Made by a program: the position numbers and the translations under genes. 64,000 bases of DNA from an uncultured Odoribacter sp. (GTDB taxonomy: Bacteria; Bacteroidota; Bacteroidia; Bacteroidales; Marinifilaceae): the NCBI GenBank assembly GCA_944321165.1, contig CALUKE010000003.1, positions 295,695-359,694 on the forward strand. Direction: 5' to 3'. This document shows, piece after piece, positions 64,000-64,000 of the stretch. Each line of letters starts with the position of its first letter. The stretch's first letter is position 1. The notes beneath the pieces are model-generated. The model was not told the origin of the DNA. It searched no databases and worked only from the letters and a program-made list of their open reading frames with translations.

Positions 64000-64000
64000 C

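Overview
The window is a 64 kb piece of a Bacteroidota chromosome, most likely from the order Bacteroidales. The evidence is two SusC/SusD-type outer-membrane loci with their own ECF sigma factor and FecR anti-sigma, RprX/RprY-like regulators, a RicT/PSP1-family protein, and several promoters fitting the Bacteroides consensus (TTTG, 19-21 bp, TAnnTTTG). The many sigma/FecR and TlpA-type thioredoxin genes tied to SusCD suggest an Odoribacter/Butyricimonas-like gut species; this genus-level guess is inference.

Bases 1-13.2 kb are mostly housekeeping: the end of pgk, a D-serine-dehydratase-like PLP enzyme, a DUF486 membrane protein, an AAA ATPase plus DUF4435 gene pair that resembles the PARIS anti-phage architecture, ruvB, the rprXY two-component pair, rpiB, a TlpA lipoprotein, mutL and a flippase-like membrane protein. 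A tRNA-Ala(GGC) follows at 13.35-13.42 kb. Bases 13.5-20.8 kb form a minus-strand cluster (aspS, holB, ricT-like, two tandem rhomboids, an endonuclease/phosphatase-fold protein). Then come cvpA-tyrS, hflX, tonB, a phosphopantetheinyl transferase, asd, a phosphoethanolamine transferase and a BamA/TamA-like barrel protein.

Bases 30.0-41.4 kb form the first accessory locus, all on the plus strand: ECF sigma, FecR, SusC, SusD, an HExxH metallopeptidase lipoprotein, a DUF4302 lipoprotein and a lipoprotein with four FN3-like repeats. No carbohydrate-active enzyme is present, so protein or peptide capture is a better guess than glycan use. Two RNA hairpins sit between fecR and susC.

Bases 41.4-52.8 kb return to core genes (typA, a TPR regulator and an orphan lipoprotein, fba, proC, a Bax-inhibitor-like protein, ung, a glutaminyl cyclase and cysS), interrupted at 48.3-48.7 kb by a degraded transposase fragment and inverted repeats.

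Bases 52.9-63.9 kb form the second accessory locus: a minus-strand operon fecR-tlpA-tlpA-susC-susD-tlpA, with the sigma factor gene divergent from fecR. A perfect 40-bp palindrome lies just past the operon's last gene. In both loci the SusC proteins carry an N-terminal STN domain, which fits outer-membrane receptor to FecR to sigma signalling.
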